From Casuarina equisetifolia (Eukaryota > Streptophyta > Magnoliopsida > Fagales > Casuarinaceae), in contig CM052361.1 of assembly GCA_028551475.1 (NCBI GenBank), forward strand, positions 25,743,491-25,807,490: 64,000 bases of DNA, in the 5' to 3' direction. Shown one piece after another: positions 1 to 11,491 of this stretch (positions within the stretch are counted from its first letter, which is position 1; every line of letters begins with the position of its first letter). The notes under the pieces are model-generated. The model saw only the letters and a program-made list of their open reading frames with translations. It was not told the DNA's origin and did no database searches. The position numbers were made by a program, and so were the translations under genes.

Positions 1-38
1 AAGAGTCGGAGCCTAATTTAGAGGACATCTTTGCTAAG

Positions 39-600
39 ATGATGCAAAACAACGAAGAGAGATTCCAAAGACAAGAAGCTTCAATCCAAAAATTAGAGGT
101 GCAGATGAGTCAGCTCATTAGTATGATCTCAGAGAATCAAGAGGGTCTTTTGCCTAGTGATATAGAAAAAAGTCTTGAAGATACCATAGAGGCAATAACC
201 CCAACATGTGGCAAGCAAGTAGGAGAAGTTGATGTTGACAAAGAGAGTCTCAAAGATAATGATGAAGATGTCAGCATGCAACTTGAGGAGGCACCTAGGA
301 GCAAGCTTGTTCCAGAAAATCCTATGTCCTTTATGCCTTCAGCTCCATCTCTTCAAAGATTCTAACAATGCGTAAAAGATAAGCAATTTTTGGAATTCCT
401 TAATATATCTTTAAAACTGCACATTAACATTTCTTTTGCAGATGTTCCAGTTCAAATATCTAGTTGTGCAAAATTATTGAACGAGATACTAGAGAAAAAA
501 AGGAAGTTGGAAGTATATGAGACAGTTGTGCTAATTGAAGAATGCTTAACAATCAAACGATACAAGTTGTCTCCTAAACTATTGGAGTTTCATCCTCCTT
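39..600 (+). pseudogene. Retrotransposon gag C-terminal region (broken)
   Basis: The stretch from 39 encodes a Gln-rich coiled-coil-like segment (repeated F-Q-R-Q-E-A) and an acidic linker. An in-frame stop at 363-365 interrupts it. The frame then resumes with a conserved block (FLNISLKLHINISFADVPVQ ... LNEILEKKRKLE ... KRYKLSPKLLEF) that in autonomous Ty3-like elements lies just upstream of the aspartic protease. Here the frame ends at about 600, before any protease motif. The same layout and end recur at 22775-23449. The product would be a capsid/linker protein and is not expected to work because of the stop. Confidence 0.75.
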
Positions 601-2185
601 AAGCAACATGTGGAGGATAGTTTGGCTGAAAACTATAAAGCAAGCGCTTCTTGGGAGGCAACCCAAGTATTTTGTTATCAGTTTGGTTAGAAGGCTGTCA
701 CCATATGCTCATCACAACTCCATTTTGACAACCTGCAATCAAGGGAGTTTTCTTATTCCTTCTTTATTATTGATTTCTTTTGTTTTTACATTGAGGACAA
801 TGCTTCATTTAAGTTTGGGGGTAGGGAAAGAACCTTTGTGCAAAATTTGATTGAAATTTTTTCTTATGTCATGATTACATCCCATGTTGTGAATTCTTGG
901 TGATTCTTTGGAAGATATAGATTTTATTCAAATATGCAATTGTAGTGTGAGTTAAGTGTGATTCTGATTATGTTGATCCACCTATTGAGTACTAAAAGTC
1001 TTTCATTTTTGAAATTGTGTGTATTTCTTAAGAATATTTATGTGAAGTATGTGATTTTCTTAGATCTCACCTGAATCTTAGAATTTGTTTGATTTTCTCT
1101 TGAGGCGAAATCCTAAGCTGCATCTAATTGAGAAAATGATTTAGGTCATTCTTTGGATCGTTTGAGCCTTTCAAGCCAACCTTATTTATTTATCACCAGT
1201 CACCCCGCTGAGCCTTAATTCATACCCATTTTTTTATGACACCCACATATATATATACCTTTGAGCCTTTGACAAATTATCTTTTCGTCCTACACCCTTG
1301 AACATATTGATTTTTAGGATATAAGTCTATTTGAGTGAAGAGAAGTCGAGGGGAAGGATGTTATATGGGAAGGATGTTGATTGCAATGATTATGTAGCAT
1401 AATATGTTGCTTTTGTGAATGCAAAAAAAAAAAAAAAGCAACATTTGTCCAAGAATGGAATTCTCTTATTGCTTATTGTCAAATTCAAGCCACTAAAGGT
1501 TCAGAAATTGACTTTTGCATAGTAGTTGGATGTCATCAGCAAGATAAGATTATAATGGTTACATTTCTAGTCCTACTACTTGCTTTATGATTGCAAGCAT
1601 GATTGTGACTTTTGTGAGTGTCAAAATCCAAGTGAAATCAAGTATTTTTGGGAAAAAAATAAATGAGAGAAGTGGTGATAGAAAGATCATTTGTGAAAAA
1701 AAAAAGAAGAAAGCAAAGAAAGGAAGTGACAAAAACTCAAATTAGATCCTAGAAAGCAATGTGTTCATGGGTGAATTTAGCCTAAATGATTTTCATCTTA
1801 CCCCTAGCCTAGCCTTACATTACAAGCTTATAAAAGTCCTATTGATTTTTGATTAGATGATTAGCTTACATTAGTGGAGAGAGGAATGAGAAGCAAACCT
1901 ATGAGGTTTGGTTAAAGATTTTGAGAGGTTGCATATTAATGTGAATTTATTTGGAGTGCATATAGTTAAAAAAATGAAGACTCACACACACACACATGTG
2001 GTCAACATAGTTAAAAGTCTATCCTATCTTATGAAACAATTATGGTATTTGGATGAAAGCTATATTTTTCTTTGAATTGTTAAGTTGAGCAATTATGGGA
2101 AAATATCATGAAGGGGTTTTGTCTAAAACATATGTTGTTTATTGCTTTTGCTCGAGGACTAGCAAAATGTTAAGTTTGAGGGTTT

Positions 2186-3459
2186 TGATAACTCTATTTT
2201 TATAGAGTTATTTTATCTATTTTAGGTAATAAATAATTTTAATAATTGTGAGAAAACATTTGAACTCCTCTTTATTTACTTAAATTTATCTTGTTTATGT
2301 AGCACAAGTAGGCAAGGAGAAAATAGATGAACATGGAGAACTTGATGCTTATTGTGTGGCAAAATCGTAATATCAAGATCAAGAGAGTCAAGATGGGCTT
2401 GGGCTTTGAATGATTGTTATTAGATTTTATTGTTATTGGGTTTTTTAAATAATTAGAAAACCTAATCATATTAGGAGTTCAAAGCCTAATTAAATTAGGA
2501 GTTCAAAACTTAATTAAATTAAGAGTTCAAAACCCAATTATTTTAGATCTCTAAGACCCAATTCTACTAGGATAAGAATAGGTCTAAACCTAAACCCTAT
2601 TTAAGAGAAGAGAAGAGGCAAAAGAAGAGGAAGAGGAGGAAATTGAGCACAACTTAAGAAAGAGGCCAAGAATTCAAGGTTTTCTTGAAGAGAAGACAAA
2701 AAGGGTGACAAACTTCTTGTTCTTGGATTCAAGATGCCTTCTTTATTTCTTATTACCATTCTTCCTCATTATTTCTTTATGTTTTAGTTTATCTTTGTTA
2801 GAGCTACGATGTAACCTAATTATGATGGTATGAATCTTATGATTATTATGTTTTGCAAGATATTTTATTTATGTGAAGTTACATATTACGGAGTTTAATG
2901 TTTTTAGGTGATTAGCTACCACTTAGATGACTTGATTTGCATGTTAGAAACCGACAGGAAATAGCATGCAGTTACTTCTTGTCATATGCAACCATAGATT
3001 AAATATGGATAGGCATATACCATATTATTTGTGTGGCTTTCGGTGTAAATTGGGAATGTTCATAGATCCTAATGCATTTGATTTGTTTCAATTCACATAT
3101 AGAGATATAGTGAATTAATGAACTAAGTAGGTTTGCTATACCTAGACATAGGATAGTAAATAAATTAGGAAATTCCGCCATCACATAGATATTGTCTTTC
3201 TTGCAAGCATAAATAATCAATATTAATACCTAGTAATTATGGTGAAATCGGATGCTCTAACATATTTCTTGCATTTAGTTTTCTTAGACTTAGTTAGTTA
3301 ATCTATCATCTATCAATTTGGTTTGCTAGATAAATTTTAGGATTAATTCATCATTAGTATTTAATTAGTTTAGTATTCACCAATCTTCATGGGACGATAC
3401 TTTTCTTACATTATATTACTTATTCGACATGTTCACTTGCATATAAATTTCACCGAACA
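2186..3459 (+). repeat. 3' LTR, long form (1274 bp), family LTR-T
   Basis: It starts TGATAACTC and ends CCGAACA, as the other family members do. A perfect 8 bp stem/4 nt loop hairpin lies at 2190-2209, four bases inside the LTR. The 10 bp sequence TAAATTAGGA occurs at 2491-2500 and again at 3161-3170; these are the endpoints of the deletion that gives the short LTRs of the element at 20870-25627. An antisense open stretch at 2999-3220 is only a by-product of the LTR. Confidence 0.85.
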
Positions 3460-3466
3460 CCTTACT

Positions 3467-3817
3467 TCAAGATTCATGCTTTCCTTTATGTTCGAAGCTC
3501 TCCTTAATGATAATGTTGCTTGTCTCTTCTAGCCTTTCATTTTTCTCCTTATTTCTTGTAGGCCCTTGGAATAAACTTTCTTGGATTTCTTTTTCAATTC
3601 TCACCTTGTCCTGTTGAGCTACATTATCCTTGGTCATACTTCCTTTAGCCATGTTCCTATTTCCAAGGGTTGTTCGTCCAGATTTTATTATTTTAACTTT
3701 TATATCATAATTTTCTCCTAAAGATTTCCAACAATCTTCAAGTTTCCTTATTTTCCTTTTCTCTCTTTTCTTAAACTCTGTACTATCTGGGTCTATCCTT
3801 TGAAAATCCTTGACCAT
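3467..3817 (-). other. Unidentified 116-codon open frame, Lys/Glu-rich
   Basis: An open frame begins just outside the LTR end and runs on the minus strand. It encodes a highly charged, mostly Lys/Glu peptide with no recognised domain, signal peptide or membrane segment, followed by nothing coding-like upstream. It may be a fragment of an unrelated transposon or an exon remnant. Chance is also possible in AT-rich DNA, although the composition (many K, E and R) is more protein-like than most spurious frames here. Confidence 0.25.
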
Positions 3818-6231
3818 CAGTAGTTATCAACTTAGTAATTAACTAATTTGATAGGCAGGATTTTGGTAACATGTACCAAATGTTCATGATCTACTCAGTA
3901 TACTAACTTGATAGATTCTGCCTTCTTCTACCGACAATTTACTTAAAATTTACTCTTCAATCCCTTTAACTTAACTTAATAGAAACACAGCTTTTGTTAG
4001 GTATATTCTTCTCTTACCAATCCAAAACAAATATCTTAACTAAGCAATCAATAATTCAAAACATCCAAGAAATAGCACACCACAACAAAAAAATAAAAAA
4101 TAAAAGTAAAAAAAAAGAAAAATAAATATAAAAAAAACACAAAAACAAAAAAATTCCCCACCAACACTCAGTACAACAGTCTATTCCAATTATAATCTAA
4201 TATGCAGAATTTTTTTTTTTTCTTCTTACCTCCGAGCCTAGGGAGTCTAGCAATCAGCCATCAGGACCTGTTCTCCCGTCGGCCAACTCTGCCTCCCATC
4301 GCCGAGGAGTGTCTGAGTGATGGCGAGCTTCGGGGATTTGGGTGCGCGGAACGACGGGGAAGGATGAGTGATAACGAAGGGGGTTAGGCGTGGATGGATC
4401 TGGGATTGGGGTTATGGGGTTTCGGAGGAGGCGGCGGAAGAGGTGGACGCGGCTGGTGTTTATGGAGGAAATGGGTATGAAGGTGGAAGAGGATCTGGGA
4501 CGGCGGGAGGGACTGCGGGAGCAGGGAGGGAAGCGGGAATTGTCCTTCACTTTATTTGTGAAAGAATCAAAACAAAAAAATTTTCTTTGCATTTCATTTC
4601 TTCCGTTAATTAAACAGTTGATATATTTACAAAAAATCTCTCCTTCATTTAGTTCCAACAACTTCAAAACAAGCTCATGGTATGGAATGACGCGTTAACT
4701 TAGCGGGGATGTTATCATACAAAAAGTAGAAGTGGAAAAGCACAACAACGTCCGAAAGGAAGGAGAATTAAGAAAAAGGTAGGTGTGTGTTCCACACGCA
4801 CAACACCACCAAAGCATGAAAAGAGCATTTTAAAGTCGTGCACATGTATTCACGCACGTCATCTTCTACCTCAGTCCATAGTAGCGACCTGACTTCTTAG
4901 ATCTCTACGAGTTTTACAAAACGTCCAAGGATGAAAGGAAAGGCATTTAACTTAGAAAAGAATGGTCATTTTGTTAATATGGAAGACAAAGAGAATCATC
5001 AACCTAGTGATAAAATTTTCTGCTCAAAATACAGAAGGTTTTAAGATTTTTCATAGCAACATTTTTTGGAATCAATTTGGTATTGATTCTTAATCAATAT
5101 GAGATGTTTTACGTTTAATTTCCAACCACTATAAAAAGGCAATCAAATTGAATACAAAAATCATCAAGAAATACAAATCTTTTCTCTCTTTTTTTTTCTT
5201 ATTATTCTTGGTATTTGCTTTAGTTTTATTGTTATTTTTATATAAATTTCGACAATATTGTGTAGGAATTCTGGTTTTAACTTTCCTATTCGTTTTTCAA
5301 CTTCAAACTTATTTTAATAAAGTATAAAAAATCATAATTGAAAAATTCATCTATGAATTTGATAAAATAATTATTTTAAAATAACATTGCACAATAAAGT
5401 CCACTTTTATCGCTGTTTATGACCTCCAACAGGGCAAAACTATAAACAAATGATTTTTTATTTTTATCTTTTAGTGGAAATGCAGCCCATCATATAATTT
5501 CTTCTCCTGTAGAAAGTCTAGGACCAATATCCAAAGAATTAAAGGTAGTCATGGAAAGCCTGCAGAAGCCCGTCGGGACCCTCATGACCCCCCGTAGCTT
5601 CGGAAAATAGGAGCAGACCCCAAAAGCATCGGTACTTTTTTATACCAAAGCCAGGAAAAACGGAAGTAAGAGCCACTTATTGGAACTCTCTTATCCATCT
5701 TTACGAAGCTACAGTTACCATGTGAACCTCCCTCGGGCACTATCGAGCGAAGTCCCCGCTAACATTTAACCAAGTCTTTGCTGTCTCCCTTGGAGTCTGT
5801 ATCTTCTTGTTCTTCTCGGAGAGGGGACTAAAAGGGGCTCTAAAAGTGTCGAAAGAATGTCGAAGGAGATCGATCTTTTTTGTTTAGAGTGTAAGGGTGT
5901 TTGAACGAAATGCTGAAATGAATTGGAAGAATTTGTCCCTTATGTTATCTTATCGTAGAAAGGTTACAAAATGAATGAATTTTACAAGATCCCCTTAGGT
6001 CCCATTTTTACGCAAAACGTGAGAAATCAGAGCTACAAAAAAATAATCACTAAGCAAAAAGAATAAAAGGGCAAAGCACATATTTACGTGGTTCTAGATT
6101 ATCTGGACGTTCGCGATATCAATGAGCAATATTACACTGTATTAGGAGAAAAAACAATAAGAAATTATGTCACTCAACCACTATAGTTTTTTGTTATCTC
6201 AAAAACTATTTCTCTTTGGTAGAACTAAGGT
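3818..6231. other. Gene-poor stretch with one GC-rich island
   Basis: The stretch is mostly AT-rich with A-runs near 4088-4155. A GC-rich island at about 4225-4545 resembles a plant first exon or 5' UTR read on the minus strand and ends at a donor-like GTAAGAAG (about 4229 on the minus strand), but every frame across the junction has stops and no partner exon is visible. 5500-5870 is homologous to 38220-38620 (dispersed repeat, see findings). No gene can be supported. Confidence 0.5.
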
Positions 6232-7330
6232 TCAAATACATATATTTTGATGATAACAAACGGTTGAATAATTTTCAAAATATGGTATAAAAATTACTTG
6301 TTCTCTATAGTGGGAGAAATGAATCGATGAATGTACTGGATGGATGATATCCAGAATCAAAAGGAATTTCCAGAAGTTGTGGGAGTGTATTTCCGATGTT
6401 GTTTCCAGGTACAACCCTCTCGCGCGAACCTTTTCTTCAACCACCAAGAACATGAGTCCCACAGGTTTTTCCACCCACTTTTGAAGTTTGTAAAGATTAA
6501 AGATGATCCTTAAAAGAAAAAAATTAATGCAGTATGCAGTGGGTTGTCCACTACAAGAGGAAAAGAGAGCCCGTCTAATCTTTTGTAGAAAGAAGAATAC
6601 AAGACTGAATCCTGAATCTTCTTTTTGGTCCTCCAAGATTAGTATATCCAACAAATTTATCCTCACTGGGCCACATGCCACCAATAGCTTGTCTTAAAGA
6701 ACGTGTCAGTCGACTTAAAAAGTAGCATTGGTCTTTAGAAGTGGTATGTTATAGGACCAATTGATCCTGGGAATCAAATATAATCATACCGCATTTACTT
6801 TTTTTCATTTTTCTAGTGCAAATTGGAAATGTTTATGCTAATGTAGAATGGGAAAAGCGTATAAACGTTAAAAGAGGAACCTCGGTCGACACCGAAGTCG
6901 ATGATAACAACGTTGTTGAATGATTACTGCCAAATCCGGGAAAGACGGAAGAAAAAAAGCAGCCTGTGGGCTGCTCATGGGAAGTTTCTCATCCGTCTTT
7001 ACGAACCTACGATTACCATTTACTTCCCCCTCCAAGTCTAACGATAAGTCCACGCCAAAATTTAACCAATCCGTCTTCCAAGTATTACTCGAAGCGGTAT
7101 CGTTTTGTACTTCTCCGAAAATGGACCGGAAGGGACTCAAGGAGTATAGAGGTGCAGGAATGGGAATACTATCTCATTTTCAGTTTCCTTCATGAAGTGA
7201 GATCACTTTTTATGCTGTTAATTAGTTATTATTTTTTCAAATCCAATTTGACAAAGACTCGATCAACGTCAAAGGGTTACCCACGGGAGTGGAAGATTTT
7301 CAATGAATAATTAGCGGAACCTCATAGTTG
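6232..7330. repeat. Dispersed low-copy repeat, copy 1
   Basis: Blocks of this stretch recur elsewhere in the window. 6330-6500 (a GGATGGATGATATCCAG-type motif then AAAAGGAATTT) matches about 38040-38200; 6520-6740 matches about 41850-42060, 55030-55290 and 55560-55830; 7190-7310 (GAGATCACTTTTTATGCTGTTA then a TTTTCAATGAATAATTA-type end) matches about 37880-38000. Order is only partly kept. The open frames inside (for example 6232-6684 minus and 6966-7310 plus) are not conserved between copies, so a coding role is unlikely. It may be duplicated promoter or flank sequence of a gene family, or a degenerate non-autonomous transposon. Confidence 0.55.
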
Positions 7331-8275
7331 AAGAAATGAGTCAATGGACGCCATGATGAATACTATGCATAAAATGAATTTGCAGTGTGTGCAAGTAAGA
7401 CAAGATCCACAAAGTAGTGTTTAAATAATATAAAAAGATTCTACATAGGTCTTAGATGAATAAATTCATATATTAATTAAAAAGAATACCCTATAATATT
7501 TAACCTGCGTACCTTGGCTTGCCATGTAGTCGGGAGTTAATATTACTATACAATAAGTTCAAAATTCAAAAACACCGATAAGTACTAAAAATATTATGTA
7601 ATTTGTAAAAAGAACTATTCTTAATTTTACGTGAACAGCAACAGGTCTTGGGAACATTGTAGTTTTTTGTATGAACTACATTACATCATCCCTTAGTTGA
7701 ATAATTAACAACTAAACTAATATCAGCAATTGGTTCCAAACTAGAAATTCAGTGCTAAAATAAAGTTCTTGTTTGAGCATACGTTGCTGTCATTTATTAC
7801 TACATTAATATCCACCTATTTCATTGTTTCCACATTAAAGGGGAACAACAAAATGTTCAAGAAAAGAGCAATTTTATAGCCAATCATACTAGCGAAATCG
7901 AAAGTCATGCTAGCGGAGCTAAAGAAGACACCATTTTTCTAGTGAATTGCATTCTTTGGTAGAATACTATAACTGCTTCTGCTACCCAAAAAAAAAACAA
8001 AAAAAGGACAAGAAACGGACTAATGTTAGTAAACAGTCCCAAAATATTCAAGTAGTGTCGAAAGTGAACTCGTTGCTTAAGTATAATGGCCTTACCATGA
8101 GCCACTCAAACAAAAGAGTGTTCGATTACGTCTTGCTTAGCACCCAAAATAATTTCGAAGGATACGATATTCAAAAGCAAGCTTACTTGTATCATTGGTC
8201 ATTCAGAGGTGATCACAATGTCGTCTTACTTCCCATCAGTAAATGATTCTCCTCATCAACGACTCCATGAATCGT
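7331..8275. other. Intergenic, 3' flank of the TNL pseudogene
   Basis: AT-rich sequence with no recognised gene. Small open frames at 7905-8246 overlap on both strands and carry no domain. It lies immediately 3' of the minus-strand TNL stop at 8276-8278 and may contain its 3' UTR. Confidence 0.5.
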
Positions 8276-8770
8276 CTAGGTCCATCCCAGAATGAAGAAA
8301 CGATGGTCCTTAAACATTTGGAGAAAGTCCTCGGCATTTCGCTTGTATATTAAATGACCACCACACATATGGACCTCCGTGGCTGGACGAGTAGATGTAA
8401 TTGAAGCCTCAATGCAGTGCCATCTATCCACGTTATATGATCTTTCTACAAACCAAATGCGTGGCGTATACACACAAAATCTATATAACCCAGTCGTGAT
8501 TTTATTGTTGTGCTGGATTAGGGGTTGTTTAAAAGGACCTTGATCAGTGTCAAAATGGATAACAAAATGGCTCGTATTTTCTACATTCTTATGAAGTGAG
8601 TAGGCTTCATACTGAAAATACAGAGCACATCCCAGCCAGTTGCTTCTATCATCCAAATCCCAATGGAATTGGAGTTTAACTGAGCAGCCATTGTTCAAAT
8701 CGTTGAACAAAATTGGGATTCCGTCTACGGGTAAAGTACAACAAGCTACTCTACCAAGATCAAGAGCTAG
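8276..8770 (-). CDS. TNL exon 4: C-terminal jelly-roll/Ig-like domain (C-JID)
   Basis: About 164 codons in phase 0 with the LRR exon, ending TAG at 8276-8278. The start VDGIPILFNDLNNGCSVKL and the core DDRSNWLGCALYF correspond to the post-LRR C-JID (the P-G-x-x-I-P-x-W-F-x-x-Q-x-x-G-S-S-V and W-x-G-F-A-L-C pattern), the domain used for effector contact in several TNLs. The canonical PG-EIPEWF is altered to DGIPILF. Length and position are normal for the family. Confidence 0.8.
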   Translation of the reverse strand, partial: LALDLGRVACCTLPVDGIPILFNDLNNGCSVKLQFHWDLDDRSNWLGCALYFQYEAYSLHKNVENTSHFVIHFDTDQGPFKQPLIQHNNKITTGLYRFCVYTPRIWFVERSYNVDRWHCIEASITSTRPATEVHMCGGHLIYKRNAEDFLQMFKDHRFFILGWT

Positions 8771-8827
8771 CTGCCAAAAATGGAGCAAATAGAAAGTGTT
8801 AAATGTATATGAGGGGTATTTGTATTT

Positions 8828-8858
<31 letters not shown>

Positions 8859-8874
8859 GGAGAGAGAGAGAGAC
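8771..8874 (-). repeat. 104 bp TNL intron carrying a (GA)n microsatellite
   Basis: The intron between LRR and C-JID exons begins GTCTCTCTCT on the minus strand and contains a (GA)n tract at 8829-8873 on the plus strand with a few interruptions. The (CT)n tract adjoins the donor directly, so changes in repeat length would shift the distance from donor to branch site. The acceptor is TTGGCAG|CTAGCT. Confidence 0.75.
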
Positions 8875-10293
8875 CTTTAGTTGTGAGAGACCATCCAGGT
8901 ACAGATTTTGAACTCTATAATCTTGAACCCCTAAACTAGAACCTCTTGGAACATGAATTCCCATCTGATCAAGATTGATTATATCAATTTCATTCATATT
9001 TCTTTCCAATAAGGTGCAATTATGACTACTCAGAAATTGAACACTTGGTGGAAACTTTGGCAATAATTGCAGCCTACTACAGTAATCCAAGTAGAGACGC
9101 TTGAGCTTAGAAAGTTGAGAGATACTTTCGGGGATGTACTCAAACATATTTCCAGATAGATGTAGTGCTTGTAAGGAAGTCAACCTACTCAAGTCATAGA
9201 TAATTGCAGCATTTGACAAATTATAATAACTTAAATTCAATTTTGTCAAAGAGCATAAGCTTATGAATAAAGCATGCAACTCCAAGCCAGTGTTAGGGTT
9301 TGGCAATGACCAATGACTTAAGAATTGTGATGCAAGTAGCTGCCATTCAAATCGACGAGAGTGTGCTTGTCTTATAGCAGTTCCACAAATATCAAGTTCC
9401 CCAACATATTCCACGTTCTTTTGCTTCTTTGACATTTTATGAAATATTGAAGAATTGGATAAATTGACTTTTCTCAGAGATGTTAAAGTAGAAAGTACTC
9501 TTGGAAGAGTCAATAAGTCCTTGCAATTCTCTAGATTTAAGAGAGTATGGTTAGTTAAATGTTCCATGGAAAAAGGAAGCTCTTTTATAGCAGTTCCATC
9601 CAAATATAGTTCTGAAAATTTTTTCATATCATCCACAATCTCTGAAAATTTCTTGATTTTCAAACAACCAAAAAGAATTAGAACTTCAAGAGAATCCATG
9701 CTAATGTCAAATGGAAGGCTATCTAAGGATTTGCAATCTCTCAATTTCAATAAAATAAGTTGTTTGAGATTTTCAATAAATGGATGTACCTTAGATAATT
9801 TCACACAACCTTCAAAAATCAATTTCTCAAGATTTGGCAGTCCTATGAAATTTGGAGTCTTGATCAAATTTTCAGAATCTCTAAGGTCAAGGATCCTTAA
9901 CTCATATAAATTTTGTGATAAAACATTAGACATAAAACAAAGTATAGAAGTCATTAATTTTAATTTATAAAAGGACTTACACAAACCATCACGCACTTGC
10001 ATAAAAGATGATTGTACCTTTTTTTCCTTCCATATACTTTTAATGCAACTACAAGGCATAATGAGTTGCATGAGATTAGGAGGCATGAAACATTTTGGCA
10101 AATACTTTAAAGGATATTCAAGCCATTCCATAACTCGCAACTTATTGGGAAGATGACTAAGGCCTTGAGAGAGGTGCACGTTAGCAATTTTCAACAATTT
10201 TAAATTTTCCACTATGGAAAAAGCTTCATGATTCAGGTGTAGTTCTTCTTGTGAAGTAAACTTTAGTACTATGCCTTGAACTTGTTTTGTTCC
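8875..10293 (-). CDS. TNL exon 3: leucine-rich repeats (open)
   Basis: The acceptor is TTACTAG|GGAACA (exon from 10293), giving the usual post-NB-ARC start GTKQVQGIVL. Then come LRR spacer strands such as LRVMEWLEYPLKYLP, and repeated L-x2-L-x-L units (LRILDLRDSENLIKTP, LEKLIFEGCVKL, LEVLILFGCLKIKKF, ELYLDGTAIKELP, LHLSGNMFEYIPESI, LKRLYLDYCSRLQLLP). The exon is open throughout (about 473 codons) and ends Q-L-K at donor AAG|GTCTCT in phase 0. Its intactness contrasts with the broken NB-ARC exon. Confidence 0.85.
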
Positions 10294-10379
10294 CTAGTAA
10301 CAAAAAATAAGTAATCAATGAAAATATTTTGAAACTTGATGAGTAAAAGATACATAAAAATACACAAGTCTAGTTGTTA

Positions 10380-11491
10380 CTTATAGTACAATGTTTTAAC
10401 ACATGATGGATTTCTTCACTAAGCCACAATCTATTGCATTGGCCAGGCTTTTCAAAACATTCAGAATGAACAATCTTTTAACCCATCTCTTCTAATAAAT
10501 CATGCACCCACAATTTGTTTCCACGAATTCTTATAAGAGATCTATCAATGAGATCATCTATAATGATACTTGGATTACAACCACAACTTTTTAATATATC
10601 TCTTGCATGATCCTTTTCCTCTCCCTTGAAAAAACAAGCAATGTCTAAGAAAACATTTTTCTCCATTTTTGGTATTTCATTGAAACTCACTCGAAGTATA
10701 GCTTGGATTTTATCATCAAAGGATGCTTTCATGTAACTTAACTTACTTTTCCATAAATCCACTTGTTGTCTATGATATAAGGCTAAGCCTAAAACTTCAA
10801 GAGCTAAAGGATGACCTTTAGCATAATTTAAAACTCCTTGGAAATCTCTAAAAAGGCTTTTGGAGGTTGGTCTTTCTTAAAAGCTTTCCAACTAAAAAGT
10901 TGGAGAGCCTATAAATAATTCAACTCCTCAACCTTATATATTTCATGCTCACCTACATCATGCTCAATCAATAAACGTTTATTTCTAGTTGTTATGACAA
11001 TTATACTTCCTACACCAAACCAATCATGTGTTTAGGCCAATGCAGTTAATTGCTCGACTTGATCTACATCATCAAGAATGATAAAAACCTTTTTACCATG
11101 TAGTCTTTTTTAGATTATTTTAGCTCCTTCCTTAATATCTTGTATTTCAATTTCTCTTTCTATAAGGATTTTTGTAAGGAGTTTCTTTTGTAAGGCAACT
11201 AGACCATGTTTTCTAGTTTCTTCTCTAACATTGGCAAGAAAGACACTAGCTTCAAATTCATTTGAAATTTTGTCATGAATGGCATATGCAAGAGTTGTCT
11301 TACCTATCCCAACCATCCCATAGATTCCTATTAAGCAAACATCATCACCCACCCTAAAGTTTTTACATAAATTCATTATTTCCTCCACACAAGGGGCTAT
11401 TCCAACAAAGTTCTTTGAAAGATTAGGGCATAAATAATTCAATTGACCAAATATCTCCTCAACAATGTTGCTGAGACTTATTGACTCGTGG
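10380..11491 (-). pseudogene. TNL exon 2: NB-ARC domain with stops and frameshift
   Basis: It starts at acceptor TTGCAG|CC (11491). The first 127 codons are open through P-loop GMVGIGKTT and the RNBS-A region (EFEASVFLANVREE). The stop at 11110-11112 then ends the frame. Downstream, kinase-2, RNBS-B, GHPLAL and the long open stretch 10478-10762 with FLDIACFF (RNBS-D) and VHDLLEEMG are all identifiable, two frames being needed. The expected donor after VLKHCT near 10385 is poorly defined, so the end is approximate. Confidence 0.8.

Larger units (their letters stand above)
1..3459 (+). mobile_element. Gag-only LTR retrotransposon (TR-GAG/LARD-like), left part outside window
   Basis: The internal region 1-2185 is collinear with about 22800-25021 of the complete element at 20870-25627: the same gag C-terminal coding stretch, then about 1.5 kb without coding sequence, then the 3' LTR. 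The motif TTGAGGACAATG followed by AAGTTTGGGGG (about 791-821) and a purine-rich tract just before 2186 are typical of plant Ty3-like elements. No protease, reverse transcriptase, RNase H or integrase sequence is present between gag and LTR, so the element is non-autonomous. The 5' LTR and first half of gag lie left of the window, so no target-site duplication can be checked. Confidence 0.8.

Noticed and set aside
2999-3220. Open frame with text shared with 17997-18299 (NLFxILCLGIAxL, SLIHYISICELKQ)
   Set aside because: Both are the antisense strand of the same LTR region; similarity is at DNA level along the whole LTR, so it is no sign of a protein gene.
4254-4667. 137-codon frame in the GC-rich island (minus)
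   Set aside because: Half of it is AT-rich upstream DNA and the rest Pro/Arg/Ser text with no domain; competing frames exist on the plus strand.
9455-9970. 171-codon plus-strand frame
   Set aside because: Exact antisense of the TNL LRR exon.
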